From contig NZ_JARJLT010000099.1 of the NCBI RefSeq assembly GCF_029335315.1, positions 1 to 64,000 on the forward strand: 64,000 bases of DNA, written 5' to 3'. Shown piece by piece: positions 9,194 through 17,793 of this stretch. Numbering within the stretch: position 1 is the first letter of the stretch; each line of letters starts with the position of its first letter. Made by a program: the position numbers and the translations under genes. The notes under the pieces are model-generated. The model was not told the origin of the DNA and ran no database searches. It saw only the letters and a list, made by a program, of their open reading frames with translations. The DNA comes from Pseudomonas citronellolis (GTDB lineage Bacteria > Pseudomonadota > Gammaproteobacteria > Pseudomonadales > Pseudomonadaceae).

Positions 9194-9563
9194 CTGTCAC
9201 TTCTCCATACTGCGGTGTGGTTGAACCAGCATAGACCCTTGGCGTTTCCTGATAGCTGCTTCTTGATAGCCGCTTCTTGACAGCCGCTTCCTACGTTGCG
9301 CATATTCGCAGCCTGATTCGCGCAACGGACTACCCATGTCTCCGAACCTCGACCACTCGCTGCCGCTTCCGGGCTCTTTCGCCCCGGCCTGCGCGTGCGT
9401 CGCCGTTGCCAAGAAATCGAAGAAACAGTCGCTCATTTGACCGGGGCGTGCTGTCCCGTCAGATGGGCTGACAGGACACAAGGCGCCAGGTTGAACTTCC
9501 CCCCGCTTGCTTCCCTCACCCTCCCTGACGGCGACCAGACGGTCAGCCACTAGGAGTTTTCGC
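9194..9563. promoter_or_regulatory. Divergent intergenic region with small repeats, no gene seen
   Basis: These 370 bp separate the divergent aldo/keto reductase and dapA-like genes and hold no convincing ORF. Two structures are visible. The first is three tandem 14-bp units (c/tTGAtAGCcGCTTC) at 9249-9290. The second is an 11-bp inverted repeat with one mismatch (TGTCCCGTCAG, ATGGG loop, CTGACAGGACA) at 9452-9478. Both could be regulator sites or leader structures. A TAGGAG ribosome site at 9551-9556 serves the downstream gene. Confidence 0.5.
9249..9290. repeat. 14-bp tandem repeat, three copies
   Basis: CTGATAGCTGCTTC (9249-9262), TTGATAGCCGCTTC (9263-9276) and TTGACAGCCGCTTC (9277-9290) follow one another without a gap and differ at one or two positions. 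They lie upstream of both divergent genes. Confidence 0.8.
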
Positions 9564-10430
9564 ATGTCCGCTTTTCGAGGAATCTGGGTCGCCCTGGCCA
9601 CGCCGTTCCGTAACGCCGAGGTCGATTTCGCCGCATTGCGCGGCCTGGTCGGCAAGCTGCTGGAGGATGGCGTCGCCGGCTTCGTGGTCTGCGGCACCAC
9701 CGGCGAGGCCGCCGCGCTCAGCCACGACGAGCAACTCGCCGTGCTCGACGCGGTATTGCAATGGGTGCCGCCGCAGCAAGTGATCATGGGCCTGGCCGGC
9801 AACAACCTGCGCGAGCTGCTGGCCTTCCAGCAGCAAATCCAGCGCCGCCCGCTGGCCGGCCTGCTGGTGCCGGCGCCGTACTACATCCGCCCGTCGCAGC
9901 AGGGCCTGGAGGCGTTCTTCCAGACCGTGGCCGACGCCGCCAGCGTGCCCGTGGTGCTTTACGACATTCCCTACCGCACGGGCGTGCGCATCGAGCGCGA
10001 GACCCTGCGGCGCATCGTTCGCCACCCGCGTATCGCGGCGATCAAGGATTGCGGCGGCGACGCGGAGACCACGATGGCGCTGATCGCCGACGGCAACGTC
10101 GCGGTGCTGGCCGGCGAGGACACGCAGATTTTCACCAGCCTGTGCCTGGGCGGCGCCGGGGCGATCTCCGCTTCCGCCCACGTCCGCGCCGACCTTTACG
10201 TGCTGCTGCAGCGCCAGGTGGAGGAGGGCGACCTGGCCAGCGCCCGGCGTACCTTCTACCGCCTGCTGCCGTGGATGCAGGCGGCCTTCGCCGAGCCCAA
10301 CCCGGCGGCGGTGAAGGCGGCGCTGGCGCTGCAGGGGCTGATCGGCGACGAACTGCGCGAGCCCATGCAGCGCTGCGCGCCGGTGACCATCGAGCGCCTG
10401 CGCGGGGTGCTGGCGGCATTGGCCGACTAG
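9564..10430 (+). CDS. DapA-family aldolase (dihydrodipicolinate synthase-like)
   Basis: This 288-residue class I aldolase of the DHDPS/NAL family has the Schiff-base Lys161 (AAIKDCGGD), Tyr133 (VLYDIPYRTG), the Thr45-Thr46 pair (GTTGEA) and Arg138, all at E. coli DapA-like positions. Retention of Arg138 favours a true dihydrodipicolinate synthase-type activity (lysine/diaminopimelate route) over an unrelated family member. Pseudomonads carry several paralogues, and the main dapA is normally next to bamC, so I leave the symbol blank. Start ATG 9564 is preceded by TAGGAG. The longer upstream extension lacks family sequence. Confidence 0.85.
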   Translation: MSAFRGIWVALATPFRNAEVDFAALRGLVGKLLEDGVAGFVVCGTTGEAAALSHDEQLAVLDAVLQWVPPQQVIMGLAGNNLRELLAFQQQIQRRPLAGLLVPAPYYIRPSQQGLEAFFQTVADAASVPVVLYDIPYRTGVRIERETLRRIVRHPRIAAIKDCGGDAETTMALIADGNVAVLAGEDTQIFTSLCLGGAGAISASAHVRADLYVLLQRQVEEGDLASARRTFYRLLPWMQAAFAEPNPAAVKAALALQGLIGDELREPMQRCAPVTIERLRGVLAALAD

Positions 10431-10494
10431 GCGGGGAGGGCCGCCGCCGGGGCTTTGCTCTATCATGGCGGCCTGTCTTACCGGGAACACGAAA

Positions 10495-10830
10495 ATGTCC
10501 GAAGAAACCCTTTACCTGCTGGACCAGCTCGAACTGACCGACATGCTCGAACTGGACGGCCTGCACGCCTGGGAATTCAGCCTCGACGAGGACCTGCTGG
10601 ACCGCTCCGAGATCGCCGCCGAAGCCGGCCAGGCCTTCTCCAGCGACGAAGTGGTGCTGAGCGTGGAGGCGCTGGACGGCCGCGACAAGCGCCGCTGGCA
10701 GTTCACCTACAACCAGGTGATGGAAGCGCAATACCAGGCCGCCGACGACAGCTGGACGCTGCAGGCCGAAGGCGTCGAGCACCGCCTGCGCTGCCTGGGC
10801 GCGGTCAGCGCCAGCGGCGACGACGAGTAA
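10495..10830 (+). CDS. Small acidic hypothetical protein (possibly DUF5629 family)
   Basis: This 111-residue acidic protein begins MSEETLYLLDQLELTDMLEL and has no signal peptide or membrane segment. It resembles a conserved Pseudomonas protein found beside leuA in P. aeruginosa. I believe the family is DUF5629 but am not certain. An in-frame ATG at 10465 would add ten residues, but ATG 10495 has a GGGA site upstream and fits the compact start. Function is unknown. A bidirectional terminator separates it from leuA. Confidence 0.75.
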   Translation: MSEETLYLLDQLELTDMLELDGLHAWEFSLDEDLLDRSEIAAEAGQAFSSDEVVLSVEALDGRDKRRWQFTYNQVMEAQYQAADDSWTLQAEGVEHRLRCLGAVSASGDDE

Positions 10831-10878
10831 CAGGCTCCTACGCTGGCCATCGGAGTGTTCGACGCGGTGGCATGGACG

Positions 10879-10907
10879 AAAAAAGGGGCCCGAAGGCCCC
10901 TTTTTCA
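10879..10907. terminator. Bidirectional terminator between hypothetical gene and leuA
   Basis: An A-run, GGGGCC, a CGAA loop, GGCCCC and then TTTTT (10879-10905) form a symmetric hairpin. It can end both the plus-strand small gene and the minus-strand leuA, whose stop lies 15 bp away. Confidence 0.88.
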
Positions 10908-10921
10908 CATCACCGGCGGAC

Positions 10922-12592
10922 TCAGGCGGCTTGCGCCTGGCCCAGGGTCACGGCGCGGTTCAGCGCGCTGAACAGGGCGCGGAAGCTGGCGGTGGTGATG
11001 TTCTCGTCGATGCCGATGCCGTGCAGCGAGCGGCCGCCTTCGACGCGCAGCTCGATGTAGGCCGCCGCGCGGGCCGTGGTGCCGGCGCCGATGGCGTGCT
11101 CGTTGTAGTCCATGATCTCGACCTGTACCGGCAGCGCGGCGACCAGGGCTTCCAGGGTGCCCTTGCCCTTGCCGTGCCAGCGGTGCTGCTCGCCCTTGTG
11201 GGTCACGTCGATGTCGATGGCGCAGATGCCGTTCTCTTCCTGCAGGCGGTAGTTCTTCAGACCGAACGGCGAGACGGCTTGCAGGTACTCGCTCTGCAGC
11301 AGGCCGTAGATCTGCTCGGCGGTCATTTCCAGGCCGAGACGGTCGGTCTCGTTCTGTACCACCTGGCTGAACTCGATCTGCATGCGGCGCGGCAGGCTGA
11401 TGCCGTATTCCTGTTCGAGCAGGAAGGTGATGCCGCCCTTGCCCGACTGGCTGTTGACGCGGATGACCGCCTCGTAGCTGCGGCCGATGTCGGCCGGGTC
11501 GATCGGCAGGTAGGGCACTTCCCACACGGCGTCGTCCTTCTGCTGGGCGAAGCCCTTGCGGATGGCGTCCTGGTGGGAGCCGGAGAAGGCGGTGTGGACC
11601 AGGTCGCCGACATACGGGTGACGCGGGTGCACCGGGATCTGGTTGCACTCCTCGACCACCTTGCGCACGGCGTCGATGTCGGAGAAGTCCAGTTCCGGGT
11701 CCACGCCCTGGGTGTACATGTTCAGCGCCATGGTCACCAGGCACAGGTTGCCGGTGCGCTCGCCGTTGCCGAACAGGCAGCCTTCCACGCGGTCGGCGCC
11801 GGCCATCAGCGCCAGTTCCGAGGCGGCCACGCCGGTGCCGCGGTCGTTGTGGGTGTGCAGGCTGATGATCACGCTGTCGCGCTTGTCGATGTGGCGGCCG
11901 AACCACTCGATCTGGTCGGCGTAGTTGTTCGGCGTGGCGCACTCGATGGTGGCGGGCAGGTTGAGGATCAGGCGGTTGGCCGGGGTCGGCTGGAACACGT
12001 CGATCACCGCGTTGCACACCTCGACAGCGAAATCGGTCTCGGTGGAGCTGAACACCTCGGGGGAGTACTCGAAGCCCCACTGGGTTTCCGGTGCGGCGGC
12101 GGCCAGGCGCTTGATGGTCTTGCCGGCGGCGATGGCGATCTGCTTGACGCCTTCCTTGTCCTGGTTGAAGACGATCTTGCGGAAGCTCGGCGCGCAGGCG
12201 TTGTAGTAGTGCACGATGGCGCGCTTGGCGCCCTTGAGCGATTCGAAGGTGCGCTCGATGAGGTCGTCGCGGGCCTGGGTCAGCACCTGGATGGTGACGT
12301 CATCGGGAATGTGGTTGCCGTCGATCAGCTCGCGGACGAAGTCGAAGTCGGTCTGCGAGGCGGACGGGAAGCCCACTTCGATTTCCTTCAGGCCCACCTG
12401 CACCAGGCACTTGAAGAAGCGCATCTTCTTCTCGGCGTCCATCGGCTCGATCAGCGACTGGTTGCCGTCGCGCAGGTCGGTGCTCAGCCAGATCGGCGCC
12501 TTGTCGATGATCTTGTCCGGCCAGGTGCGGTCCGGCAGGGTGATCTGGGTGAAGGGACGGTATTTCTTCGACGGGTCTTTGAGCATGCTCAT
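10922..12592 (-). CDS. leuA: 2-isopropylmalate synthase
   Basis: LeuA condenses acetyl-CoA with 2-oxoisovalerate in the first committed step of leucine synthesis. It has 556 residues, the long (LeuA2) form. Visible are DLRDGNQSL near residue 40 (DRDG-type metal and substrate motif), [11 protein letters not shown] with the metal-binding His pair, and a C-terminal LeuA regulatory domain (about 430-556) for leucine feedback. The ATG at 12592 gives [15 protein letters not shown] possible Leu-rich leader peptide lies upstream, so transcription or translation may respond to charged tRNA-Leu. Confidence 0.97.
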   Translation of the reverse strand: MSMLKDPSKKYRPFTQITLPDRTWPDKIIDKAPIWLSTDLRDGNQSLIEPMDAEKKMRFFKCLVQVGLKEIEVGFPSASQTDFDFVRELIDGNHIPDDVTIQVLTQARDDLIERTFESLKGAKRAIVHYYNACAPSFRKIVFNQDKEGVKQIAIAAGKTIKRLAAAAPETQWGFEYSPEVFSSTETDFAVEVCNAVIDVFQPTPANRLILNLPATIECATPNNYADQIEWFGRHIDKRDSVIISLHTHNDRGTGVAASELALMAGADRVEGCLFGNGERTGNLCLVTMALNMYTQGVDPELDFSDIDAVRKVVEECNQIPVHPRHPYVGDLVHTAFSGSHQDAIRKGFAQQKDDAVWEVPYLPIDPADIGRSYEAVIRVNSQSGKGGITFLLEQEYGISLPRRMQIEFSQVVQNETDRLGLEMTAEQIYGLLQSEYLQAVSPFGLKNYRLQEENGICAIDIDVTHKGEQHRWHGKGKGTLEALVAALPVQVEIMDYNEHAIGAGTTARAAAYIELRVEGGRSLHGIGIDENITTASFRALFSALNRAVTLGQAQAA

Positions 12593-12996
12593 GGGCGGAA
12601 TCCTTGTTCTTCCGGGCCAACGACGGCCCTGCGCGGTAAAAAGATGAAGTGGCGAAGCCGGGGAAAGGGATCAGCTACGCAGTCGCGGGCTGACCAGGCG
12701 CAGGCAGGCGTGTTGGCGAAGCAGGATGAGGGTGTGTGCGGTTTTCATAGCGACCACCCTAGTGCTCTCGGGGTTTCATGGCAAGCATTGTGGAAAATTT
12801 GGTAGAAATCGTCTTCGGATGACTTAAAGCAAGATTTTATGCTTGTCTGTGGCGGTTTCTGCGCAATGAATTGCGATGGCATTTTTCTGCTTAACTGACT
12901 GATGCGTCCCCATGCCGCACGGGCATTTGGCCATCGACGAATTGCGTCCGCCGGCCTGGCAGGGTAAAACGCCGCCACTTATTCCGGGGACTCCCA
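12593..12996. promoter_or_regulatory. leuA leader and divergent promoter region
   Basis: These 404 bp lie between leuA (minus) and the DUF2946 gene (plus). The leuA-proximal half holds a possible leader peptide (12671-12748) and a small hairpin (GGGCC 12614-12618 / GGCCC 12625-12629) just ahead of the leuA start. The middle (about 12775-12890) is A/T-richer than its surroundings, as expected for promoters. A short inverted repeat, ATGCC-GCACG-GGCAT, sits at 12912-12926 on the copper-cluster side. I could not assign a definite -35/-10 pair. Confidence 0.5.
12671..12748 (-). CDS. Candidate leucine-rich leader peptide of leuA
   Basis: On the minus strand an ATG at 12748 opens a 25-codon ORF ending at TGA 12671: MKTAHTLILLRQHACLRLVS, then PRLRS. 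Six of 25 residues are Leu, including an LILL cluster, and it is the first ORF upstream of leuA (79 bp before the ATG). That is the layout of amino-acid attenuation leaders. Leu codons are abundant in any GC-rich frame, and the expected T-rich terminator hairpin is not obvious, so this remains a candidate. Confidence 0.5.
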   Translation of the reverse strand: MKTAHTLILLRQHACLRLVSPRLRS

Positions 12997-13416
12997 GTGA
13001 CAGGTCGCAGACGACAAGGCACAGGACAAGGCATGGCCATCTGGCTGGCGCTCTTCGCCATGCTGATGATCCACCTCGGCCCGCTGTTGTCGCAGTCCAT
13101 GCCCATGGACCACGCCATGCCGGCGATGGCCGACATGGCGGGCATGGACGCCATGGCCTGTTCCGAGCACGCGCGCAGCGGCCATCACGACGCCGGTGCC
13201 GCGCAGAAGGGCTTCGCCGCCGACCATTTCATGGAGAAGTGCGGCTACTGCGGCCTGCTGCTCCACAGCCCGGCGCTGCAAACCCCGCGCCTGGCACTCT
13301 CCGCCGACCTGCCCGGCGCCGCGCCGGCGCCCCAGGTCGTCATCGAACACCCCATCCCGCCGTCGCCGGTGTTCCCCGGCGCCCGTTCGCGCGCGCCACC
13401 GTCCCTGATCGCCTGA
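12997..13416 (+). CDS. DUF2946 family protein, His/Met-rich (copper cluster)
   Basis: This 139-residue protein has an N-terminal hydrophobic segment (MAIWLALFAMLMIHLGPLLS, about residues 13-32). A Met/His-rich stretch follows (MPMDHAMPAMADMAGMDAM), and then a CGYC motif in the middle of the protein. These fit the DUF2946 family, often found with copper transport genes. The GTG at 12997 is used here. The ATG at 13033 immediately before the hydrophobic segment is an equally plausible start. It leads into oprC and probably binds or senses copper, judged by composition and neighbours only. Confidence 0.8.
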   Translation: MTGRRRQGTGQGMAIWLALFAMLMIHLGPLLSQSMPMDHAMPAMADMAGMDAMACSEHARSGHHDAGAAQKGFAADHFMEKCGYCGLLLHSPALQTPRLALSADLPGAAPAPQVVIEHPIPPSPVFPGARSRAPPSLIA

Positions 13417-13510
13417 CCGCTACGCCATAGCCAGCGCTACGCGCCGCCGCGCCGGGATTGCTCCCTGCGCGCGCTCGCCGTGCCTGGCCTGAAGCACATC
13501 GTCATCGATC

Positions 13511-15631
13511 ATGGAATCTCGCATGTCCAGAACCTTCCCGCGCGGGCCTGTTCGCTCGCCGCGCCTGCGCACCCTGTGCGCCCTCACCGCCCTGGGCGGC
13601 ATCGTCGGCCTGGCGCACGCCGACGACCTCGACAACAACGACCCGCATGCCGCGCACAAGGTCGCCGAACTGCAACCCAGCGTGATCACCGCCGTGGCGC
13701 AAAGCTCGCCGCTGACCGTGGTCACCGACCCGAAGCAGGCGCGCCAGCCGATCCCGGCCAGCGACGGCGCCGACTACCTGAAGACCATCCCCGGCTTCTC
13801 GGCCATCCGCAACGGCGGCACCAACGGCGACCCGGTGCTGCGCGGCATGTTCGGCTCGCGGCTGAACATCCTCGCCAACGGTGGCGTGATGCTCGGCGCC
13901 TGCCCGGCGCGGATGGACGCGCCGACCTCCTACATCTCGCCGGAAACCTACGACCGCCTGACCGTGGTCAAGGGCCCCGAAACCGTGATCTGGGGCCCGG
14001 GCGCCTCGGCCGGGACGATCCGCTTCGACCGCGAGCCGGAGCGCTTCGGCGAACTGGGCACGCGGATCAACGGCAGCCTGGTGGCCGGCTCCAACGGCCG
14101 CTTCGACCGCGTACTCGACGCCGCCGCCGGCGGCCCCGAAGGCTACCTGCGCTTCACCGGCAACCGCTCGCAGTCCGACGACTACCAGGATGGCGGCGGC
14201 CACACCGTGCCGTCGCGCTGGAACAAGTGGAACGGCGACGTTGCCGTGGGCTGGACCCCGGATGCCGACACCCTGGTCGAGCTGACCGCCGGCAAGGGCG
14301 ACGGCGAGGCGCGCTACGCCGGGCGCGGCATGGACGGCGCGCAGTTCAAGCGCGAGAGCCTGGGCCTGCGCTTCGAGAAGTCCAACCTGGGCGGCGTGCT
14401 CGACAAGCTGGAGGCGCAGGTCTACTACAACTACGCCGACCACGTGATGGACAACTACAGCCTGCGCACGCCCTCGGGCGCCGGCATGATGGCCGGCCCG
14501 ATGGCCGCCAACGTCGACCGCCGCACCCTCGGCGGGCGCCTGGCGGCGACCTGGCGCTGGGACGACTTCAAGCTGGTCTCCGGGGTCGACGCACAGGCCA
14601 ACGAGCACCGCCAGCGCAGCGCCTCGGGCATCGGCACCTACGACGACATTCCCTGGGACAAGGACGCCGCCTTCCACAACTACGGCGCCTTCGGCGAGCT
14701 GACCTGGTACGCCGCCGAGCGCGACCGGGTGATCGGTGGCGCGCGCCTGGACCGCGCCTCGGCGAAGGATTACCGGCAGACCCTGGGCTCGGGGATGATG
14801 AGCACGCCCAATCCGACCGCCGACGACACCCGCGCCGACACCCTGCCCAGCGGCTTCGTGCGCTACGAGCACGACCTGGCCGACTCGCCCACCACCCTCT
14901 ATGCCGGCCTCGGCCACGTGCAGCGCTTCCCCGACTATTGGGAGCTGTTTTCCCCGGATTCGGGGCCTGCCGGCTCGGCGAACGCCTTCGACAGCATCAA
15001 GCCGGAGAAGACCACCCAGCTCGATTTCGGCGCCCAGTACGAGGGCGAGAAGCTCAAGGCCTGGGCTTCGGGCTATGTCGGCGAGATCCGCGACTACATC
15101 CTGTTCAGCTACACCAGCGGCGGCATGATGGGTGCAACGTCCCAGGCGAGCAACGTGGACGCACGCATCATGGGCGGTGAACTGGGCGCGGCCTACCAGC
15201 TGGCGCCGAACTGGAAGACCGACGCGACCCTGGCCTACGCCTGGGGCAAGAACACCACGGACGACCGCGCGCTGCCGCAGATGCCGCCGCTGGAAAGCCG
15301 CCTGGGGCTGACCTACGAGCGCGGCGACTGGAGCGCCGGCGCGCTCTGGCGCCTGGTGGCCAAGCAGGGCCGGGTGGCCGAGGGGCAGGGCAACGTGGTC
15401 GGCCAGGACTTCGACGAGACCGCCGGCTTCGGCGTGTTCTCGCTCAACGCCGCGTACCGCGTGAACCAGCACTTCAAGGTCAGCACCGGCGTCGACAACC
15501 TGTTCGACAAGGACTACGCCGAGCACCTCAACCTCGCCGGCAACGCCGGCTTCGGCTACCCGGCGAACGACCCGCAGGCGATCCGCGAGCCGGGCCGCAC
15601 GCTCTGGACCAAGGTGGACTTCAGCTTCTGA
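13511..15631 (+). CDS. oprC: TonB-dependent copper receptor OprC
   Basis: This outer membrane TonB-dependent receptor of 706 residues has a signal sequence, a plug domain and a beta-barrel ending in the aromatic KVDFSF. The copper-binding ligands described for P. aeruginosa OprC, CxxxM and HxM, are present as Cys131/Met135 (GACPARMDAP) and His311/Met313 (ADHVMDNY). The 180-residue spacing between Cys and His matches that protein as I remember it. ATG 13523 (MSRTFPRG) has a better-placed GGAA and may be the real start, four residues shorter. It lies in a copper cluster with DUF2946, PepSY and PCuAC proteins. Confidence 0.94.
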   Translation: MESRMSRTFPRGPVRSPRLRTLCALTALGGIVGLAHADDLDNNDPHAAHKVAELQPSVITAVAQSSPLTVVTDPKQARQPIPASDGADYLKTIPGFSAIRNGGTNGDPVLRGMFGSRLNILANGGVMLGACPARMDAPTSYISPETYDRLTVVKGPETVIWGPGASAGTIRFDREPERFGELGTRINGSLVAGSNGRFDRVLDAAAGGPEGYLRFTGNRSQSDDYQDGGGHTVPSRWNKWNGDVAVGWTPDADTLVELTAGKGDGEARYAGRGMDGAQFKRESLGLRFEKSNLGGVLDKLEAQVYYNYADHVMDNYSLRTPSGAGMMAGPMAANVDRRTLGGRLAATWRWDDFKLVSGVDAQANEHRQRSASGIGTYDDIPWDKDAAFHNYGAFGELTWYAAERDRVIGGARLDRASAKDYRQTLGSGMMSTPNPTADDTRADTLPSGFVRYEHDLADSPTTLYAGLGHVQRFPDYWELFSPDSGPAGSANAFDSIKPEKTTQLDFGAQYEGEKLKAWASGYVGEIRDYILFSYTSGGMMGATSQASNVDARIMGGELGAAYQLAPNWKTDATLAYAWGKNTTDDRALPQMPPLESRLGLTYERGDWSAGALWRLVAKQGRVAEGQGNVVGQDFDETAGFGVFSLNAAYRVNQHFKVSTGVDNLFDKDYAEHLNLAGNAGFGYPANDPQAIREPGRTLWTKVDFSF

Positions 15632-15636
15632 GCCCC

Positions 15637-15662
15637 GCCGCCCCCGCCAAGGCGGGGGCGGC
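15637..15662 (+). other. Strong intercistronic hairpin between oprC and PepSY gene
   Basis: GCCGCCCCCGCC (15637-15648) and its exact complement (15651-15662) are separated by only two A bases. No T-tract follows. It may attenuate read-through or protect the oprC mRNA 3' end, giving unequal expression of receptor and membrane protein. Confidence 0.65.
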
Positions 15663-15682
15663 CTTGCGTGGAGAGAACAACG

Positions 15683-17050
15683 ATGAAGAAATCCGTGGAC
15701 TTCTACAGCCTGGCCTGGCGCTGGCATTTCTACGCCGGCCTGTTCGTGGCGCCGTTCATGATCCTGCTGTCGCTCACCGGGATCATCTACCTGTTCAAGC
15801 CGCAGCTGGACCCGCTGATGTACCGCGACCTGCTGCAGGTACAGCCGGCCGCCCAGGTGCTGGACGCCGACCGGCAGCTGGCGCGGCTGCGGCAGGTGCT
15901 GCCGCAGGCGAGCGTCAGCCAGTACCTGCCGCCGGCGGGCGAGGGGCGCAGCGCGCAGTTCGTCGCCAGCCTCGACGGCCGCGAGACCAACCTGTTCCTC
16001 GACCCCTACAGCGGTGAACTGCTCGGTCGCCAGGACGCCAAGGACAACCTGCAGGCCATCGCCCGCGCGCTGCACGGCGAGCTGCTGCTCGGCACCGTCG
16101 GCGATCGCCTGGTGGAACTGGCGGCGGGCTGGGGCATCGTCCTGGTGGTGTCCGGCGTCTACCTCTGGTGGCCGCGCGGGCGCGCCAAGCGCGGCGTGCT
16201 GCTGCCCAACCGCGAGCAGCGCGGGCGCGGCTGGTGGCGCGAGCTGCACGCGGTGGTCGGCTTCTGGGGCGCGCTGGCGCTGCTGTTCATGCTGCTCACC
16301 GGCATGACCTGGACCGGCTACTGGGGGCAGAGCTTCGCCGACGTCTGGAACCGCTTCCCGGCGGCCATGTGGAACGAGGTGCCGAAGTCCGACGTGCAGG
16401 CCCGCGAGCTCAACCAGGCGCATCGCCAGACCGTGCCCTGGGCGGTGGAGAACACCCCCATGCCGATTTCCGGCGCGCATGCCGGGCACGCTGGGCACGC
16501 GGCCGATGGCGCCGCTGCGGCGCCGCAGGTGAGCCTGCAGCGGGTGCTCGACATCGCTCGCGAGCGCGGCGTGGCGCCGGGCTACAGCGTGACCTTGCCG
16601 ACCACCGCCGAAGGCGTGTTCACCGTCGCGGTGTTCGCCGACGACCCGCGCCGGGACGCCACCCTGCACATCGACCAGTACAGCGGCCGGGTGCTCGCCG
16701 ATATCGGCTGGAAGGACTACGGCCTGGTGGCGCGCAGCGTCGAGACCGGGGTGATGCTGCACGAGGGCAAGATGTTCGGCCTGGCCAACCAGCTGCTGAT
16801 GCTGGCGGTCTGCCTGATGATCCTCTTCAGCGCCGCCAGCGGCCTGTGGCTGTGGTGGCTGCGCAAGCCGGCCGGGCGCCTGGGCGCGCCGCCGCTGCCG
16901 CACGCGCTGCCGGTGTGGAAGGTCGGCCTGGGCATAGTGCTGGCGCTGGGCGTGGCCTTCCCGCTGGTGGGGTTGTCGCTGCTGCTGGTGTGGGGGCTCG
17001 ACTGGCTGGTGCTGTCGCGCCTGGGCGAGCGCCGCGCGGCGCTGTCCTGA
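15683..17050 (+). CDS. PepSY-associated transmembrane protein (copper/iron reduction type)
   Basis: This inner-membrane protein of 455 residues belongs to the PepSY_TM family. Segments are visible at the N-terminus (WHFYAGLFVAPFMILLSLTG), around 150-165 (WGIVLVVSGVYLWWP), near 195-215 (FWGALALLFMLLTGMTWTG), near 370-395 (MLAVCLMILFSAASGLWLWW) and at the C-terminus. The periplasmic loop holds a His-rich AHAGHAGHA stretch. Such proteins accompany TonB siderophore or metal receptors and are suspected metal reductases. Here the partner is OprC. Start ATG 15683 is preceded by GAGAGAA. Confidence 0.88.
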   Translation: MKKSVDFYSLAWRWHFYAGLFVAPFMILLSLTGIIYLFKPQLDPLMYRDLLQVQPAAQVLDADRQLARLRQVLPQASVSQYLPPAGEGRSAQFVASLDGRETNLFLDPYSGELLGRQDAKDNLQAIARALHGELLLGTVGDRLVELAAGWGIVLVVSGVYLWWPRGRAKRGVLLPNREQRGRGWWRELHAVVGFWGALALLFMLLTGMTWTGYWGQSFADVWNRFPAAMWNEVPKSDVQARELNQAHRQTVPWAVENTPMPISGAHAGHAGHAADGAAAAPQVSLQRVLDIARERGVAPGYSVTLPTTAEGVFTVAVFADDPRRDATLHIDQYSGRVLADIGWKDYGLVARSVETGVMLHEGKMFGLANQLLMLAVCLMILFSAASGLWLWWLRKPAGRLGAPPLPHALPVWKVGLGIVLALGVAFPLVGLSLLLVWGLDWLVLSRLGERRAALS

Positions 17051-17176
17051 GTTTCGTTTGACCCGGCGGCAGCGATCGCCGGCTTGAGTGGGGGCGCGGA
17101 ATGGCTATGCTGGCCGTGCCCCTCGACGCAGCCGCCCGCACGCCGGGCGGCCCATGAGATCGTTAGGAGTTTCACC

Positions 17177-17689
17177 ATGCGCAAGACCCTCCTGGCCCTG
17201 GCGGCCATGCTGTCGTTCTCCACCCCGCTGCTGGCCCACGAATACAAGGCCGGCGACCTCGACGTCGAGCACCCCTGGTCGCTGCTGCTGCCGGCCAACT
17301 CGGCGAACGGCGCGGCCTACTTCGTCGTGCACAACCACGGCAAGGCGGCTGACCGCCTGCTGGGCGCCGACACCGAGCGCGCGGCCAGCGCCGAGGTCCA
17401 CGAGCACCTGATGAAGGACGGCATGATGAAGATGCAGAAGGTCGACGGCGTGGACATCCCCGCCGGCGGCACGCTCACCTTCGCCCCCGGCCACTACCAC
17501 CTGATGCTGTTCGGCCTGAAGAAACCGCTGGCCGACGGCGAGCGCTTCCCGCTGACCCTGCACTTCCAGAAGGCCGGCGACCTCAAGGTCGAGGTGCTGG
17601 TGCAGAAGCAGGCGCCGGAAAGCGGCGAGCACGGCATGCCCGAGCACGACATGTCCGGCCATGACATGCCCGACATGAAGATGAACTGA
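17177..17689 (+). CDS. PCuAC-type periplasmic copper chaperone (DUF461)
   Basis: This 170-residue protein has a cleavable signal peptide (MRKTLLALAAMLSFSTPLLA). The domain shows the copper-ligand pattern of the PCuAC family: His and Met in VHEHLMKDGMMKM and the downstream HYHLML. The tail is very rich in His/Met (HGMPEHDMSGHDMPDMKM), an extra Cu(I)-binding segment. PCuAC proteins deliver copper to periplasmic or membrane acceptors such as cytochrome oxidase. TAGGAGT at 17164-17170 fixes the start. It lies 126 bp after the PepSY gene. Confidence 0.9.
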   Translation: MRKTLLALAAMLSFSTPLLAHEYKAGDLDVEHPWSLLLPANSANGAAYFVVHNHGKAADRLLGADTERAASAEVHEHLMKDGMMKMQKVDGVDIPAGGTLTFAPGHYHLMLFGLKKPLADGERFPLTLHFQKAGDLKVEVLVQKQAPESGEHGMPEHDMSGHDMPDMKMN

Positions 17690-17793
17690 TCCACGTGGCG
17701 CCGCCGCCGGCCCGGTGGGACAATGGCCAGCGGGGCGCCGCCAGCCTGGGCGCCGCCCCGCGTGCGGCCGCCAGGGCGGCCAGGAGGTGCGGC

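Noticed and set aside
9197-9805. A 202-codon minus-strand ORF overlapping the dapA-like gene start
   Set aside because: Low-complexity Ser/Ala/Pro/Arg sequence, antisense to a conserved aldolase.
13502-16903. A 1133-codon minus-strand frame opposite oprC and the PepSY gene
   Set aside because: Composition is that of an antisense shadow. The plus-strand genes have signal peptides, metal motifs and ribosome sites.
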